Assembly: GCA_026388615.1 (NCBI GenBank)
Contig: JAPLJL010000078.1
Location: forward strand, 1-5,757
DNA: 5,757 nt
Source: Pseudomonadota bacterium
GTDB lineage: Bacteria > Desulfobacterota > JAPLJL01
Direction of reading: 5' to 3'
Shown piece after piece: positions 5,204 to 5,757 of this stretch; position 1 is the stretch's first letter; every line of letters starts with the position of its first letter. The notes under the pieces are model-generated. The model did not search any database, had not been told where the DNA came from, and worked only from the letters and a program-made list of their open reading frames with translations. Both the position numbers and the translations under genes were made by a program.

Positions 5204-5757
5204 ATGCGGGTGCTTTTAATCAAGCCGATTTCCACCCAGAAATGGGAGGATGACTGTTTCTATCCCGAGATCGGATTGGGATATCTGGCGACGACCCTGA
5301 AAAAGCACGGCCACCAGGTTGAGATCCTGGATTGCGTCCGGGAAGAACTGGATTTTCCGGGATTCAAGAGCCTGATCGGGAAACGCGGTCCCGACGATTT
5401 TTACGGCTTCAAGGTTTATTCGATGAACACGGCCAACGTCAACCGCCAGATCGATCTGATCCGCGAACTTCATCCCCGGGCGGTGGTCGCGGTGGGAGGG
5501 CCCCACCCCTCGGGGGTAGGGGAGAAAATTTTCTCGCATATTCCCCGGGCGGATTTCGCCTTCCAGGGGGAGGGCGAACCCGGACTGCCGAAACTTCTGG
5601 AAAGGGTTCAAGGGTTCAAGGGTTCTAGGGTCCAAGGTAATGGAAATCCGCAATCGTTTTCGGAGGTTCCCGGCCTGATCTATCGGGAGAACGGCGGGAT
5701 AAAGGCCAACCCGCCGGCTTTTGTCGAGGATCTGGACAGCCTGGGTTATCCCGACTG
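5204..5757 (+). CDS. Second cobalamin-binding domain / radical SAM protein, N-terminal part
   Basis: The ATG at 5204 opens a frame that stays open for 184 codons to the window edge; the 3' end is missing. The visible part is a B12-binding domain: MRVLLIKP at the start, IGLGYLATTLKKHGH (23-37), VAVGGPHPS (95-103) and FQGEGEPGLPKLLE (120-133), then a linker and the segment VPGLIYRENGGI (155-166) and NPPAFVEDLDSLGYPD, which in this family leads into the radical SAM core. The CxxxCxxC motif would lie beyond the edge, so the radical SAM assignment is by homology with the gene at 161. No DxHxxG cobalamin ligand is seen. It starts three bases after the glycosyltransferase stop, with a weak GGATAGAG ribosome binding site, and is probably co-transcribed. 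Its linker (residues about 134-152) carries an octamer repeat insertion. Confidence 0.9.
   Translation, partial: MRVLLIKPISTQKWEDDCFYPEIGLGYLATTLKKHGHQVEILDCVREELDFPGFKSLIGKRGPDDFYGFKVYSMNTANVNRQIDLIRELHPRAVVAVGGPHPSGVGEKIFSHIPRADFAFQGEGEPGLPKLLERVQGFKGSRVQGNGNPQSFSEVPGLIYRENGGIKANPPAFVEDLDSLGYPD
5602..5633 (+). repeat. Four tandem 8-base repeats (AAGGGTTC) inside the second radical SAM gene
   Basis: AAGGGTTC at 5602-5609, 5610-5617 and 5618-5625, then a variant TAGGGTCC at 5626-5633 and a further partial AAGG. They code for the stretch RVQGFKGSRVQG without interrupting the frame, and lie at the same inter-domain linker as the heptamer tracts in the gene at 161. Confidence 0.88.

Noticed and set aside
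5216..5653. 145-residue minus-strand open frame
   Set aside because: Antisense to the second radical SAM gene; its repeated LDPRTLEPLNP start is just the octamer repeat read backwards.

Overview
The window is a GC-rich piece of bacterial DNA with short AT-rich intergenic islands. It holds five recognisable protein genes, plus the first codon of a sixth at the left edge. I cannot name the organism. The abundance of short tandem 7- and 8-base repeats, both between genes and in frame inside genes, together with the enzyme types, reminds me of uncultivated bacterial lineages known from metagenomes (for example Omnitrophota-like genomes). That is an impression from memory and not a result.

Layout, left to right. 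Positions 1-160 form a divergent promoter region: a minus-strand gene starts at the very edge behind a strong ribosome binding site, and a cobalamin-binding radical SAM protein (161-1702, +) reads rightwards. A compact GC-rich double-hairpin repeat (1709-1801) separates it from a convergent minus-strand aminotransferase (1803-2859). The aminotransferase is broken: its front 71 codons and its remaining 281 codons lie in different reading frames, and the stretch that normally carries the PLP-phosphate-binding loop is missing. Upstream of it lies an AT-rich inverted-repeat element (about 2865-3079) built of 7-base units and flanked by an 8-base direct repeat. Next comes a minus-strand protein of the fold-type III PLP decarboxylase family (3092-4456) that lacks the family's usual cysteine. 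Its start codon abuts, with no spacing, the TTG start of a divergent family 2 glycosyltransferase (4457-5200, +). Three bases later a second cobalamin-binding radical SAM gene begins (5204, +) and runs off the right edge.

The genes could belong to one specialised pathway: two cobalamin-type radical SAM enzymes, two PLP enzymes of different folds and a polyprenyl-phosphate-type sugar transferase. The product cannot be deduced. With the aminotransferase damaged, the locus may be decaying or may depend on a replacement enzyme elsewhere. The most unusual features are the repeat-derived, in-frame insertions at the same inter-domain linker in both radical SAM genes, the deletion in the aminotransferase, the cysteine-less decarboxylase homologue, and the dyad near the overlapping divergent starts.
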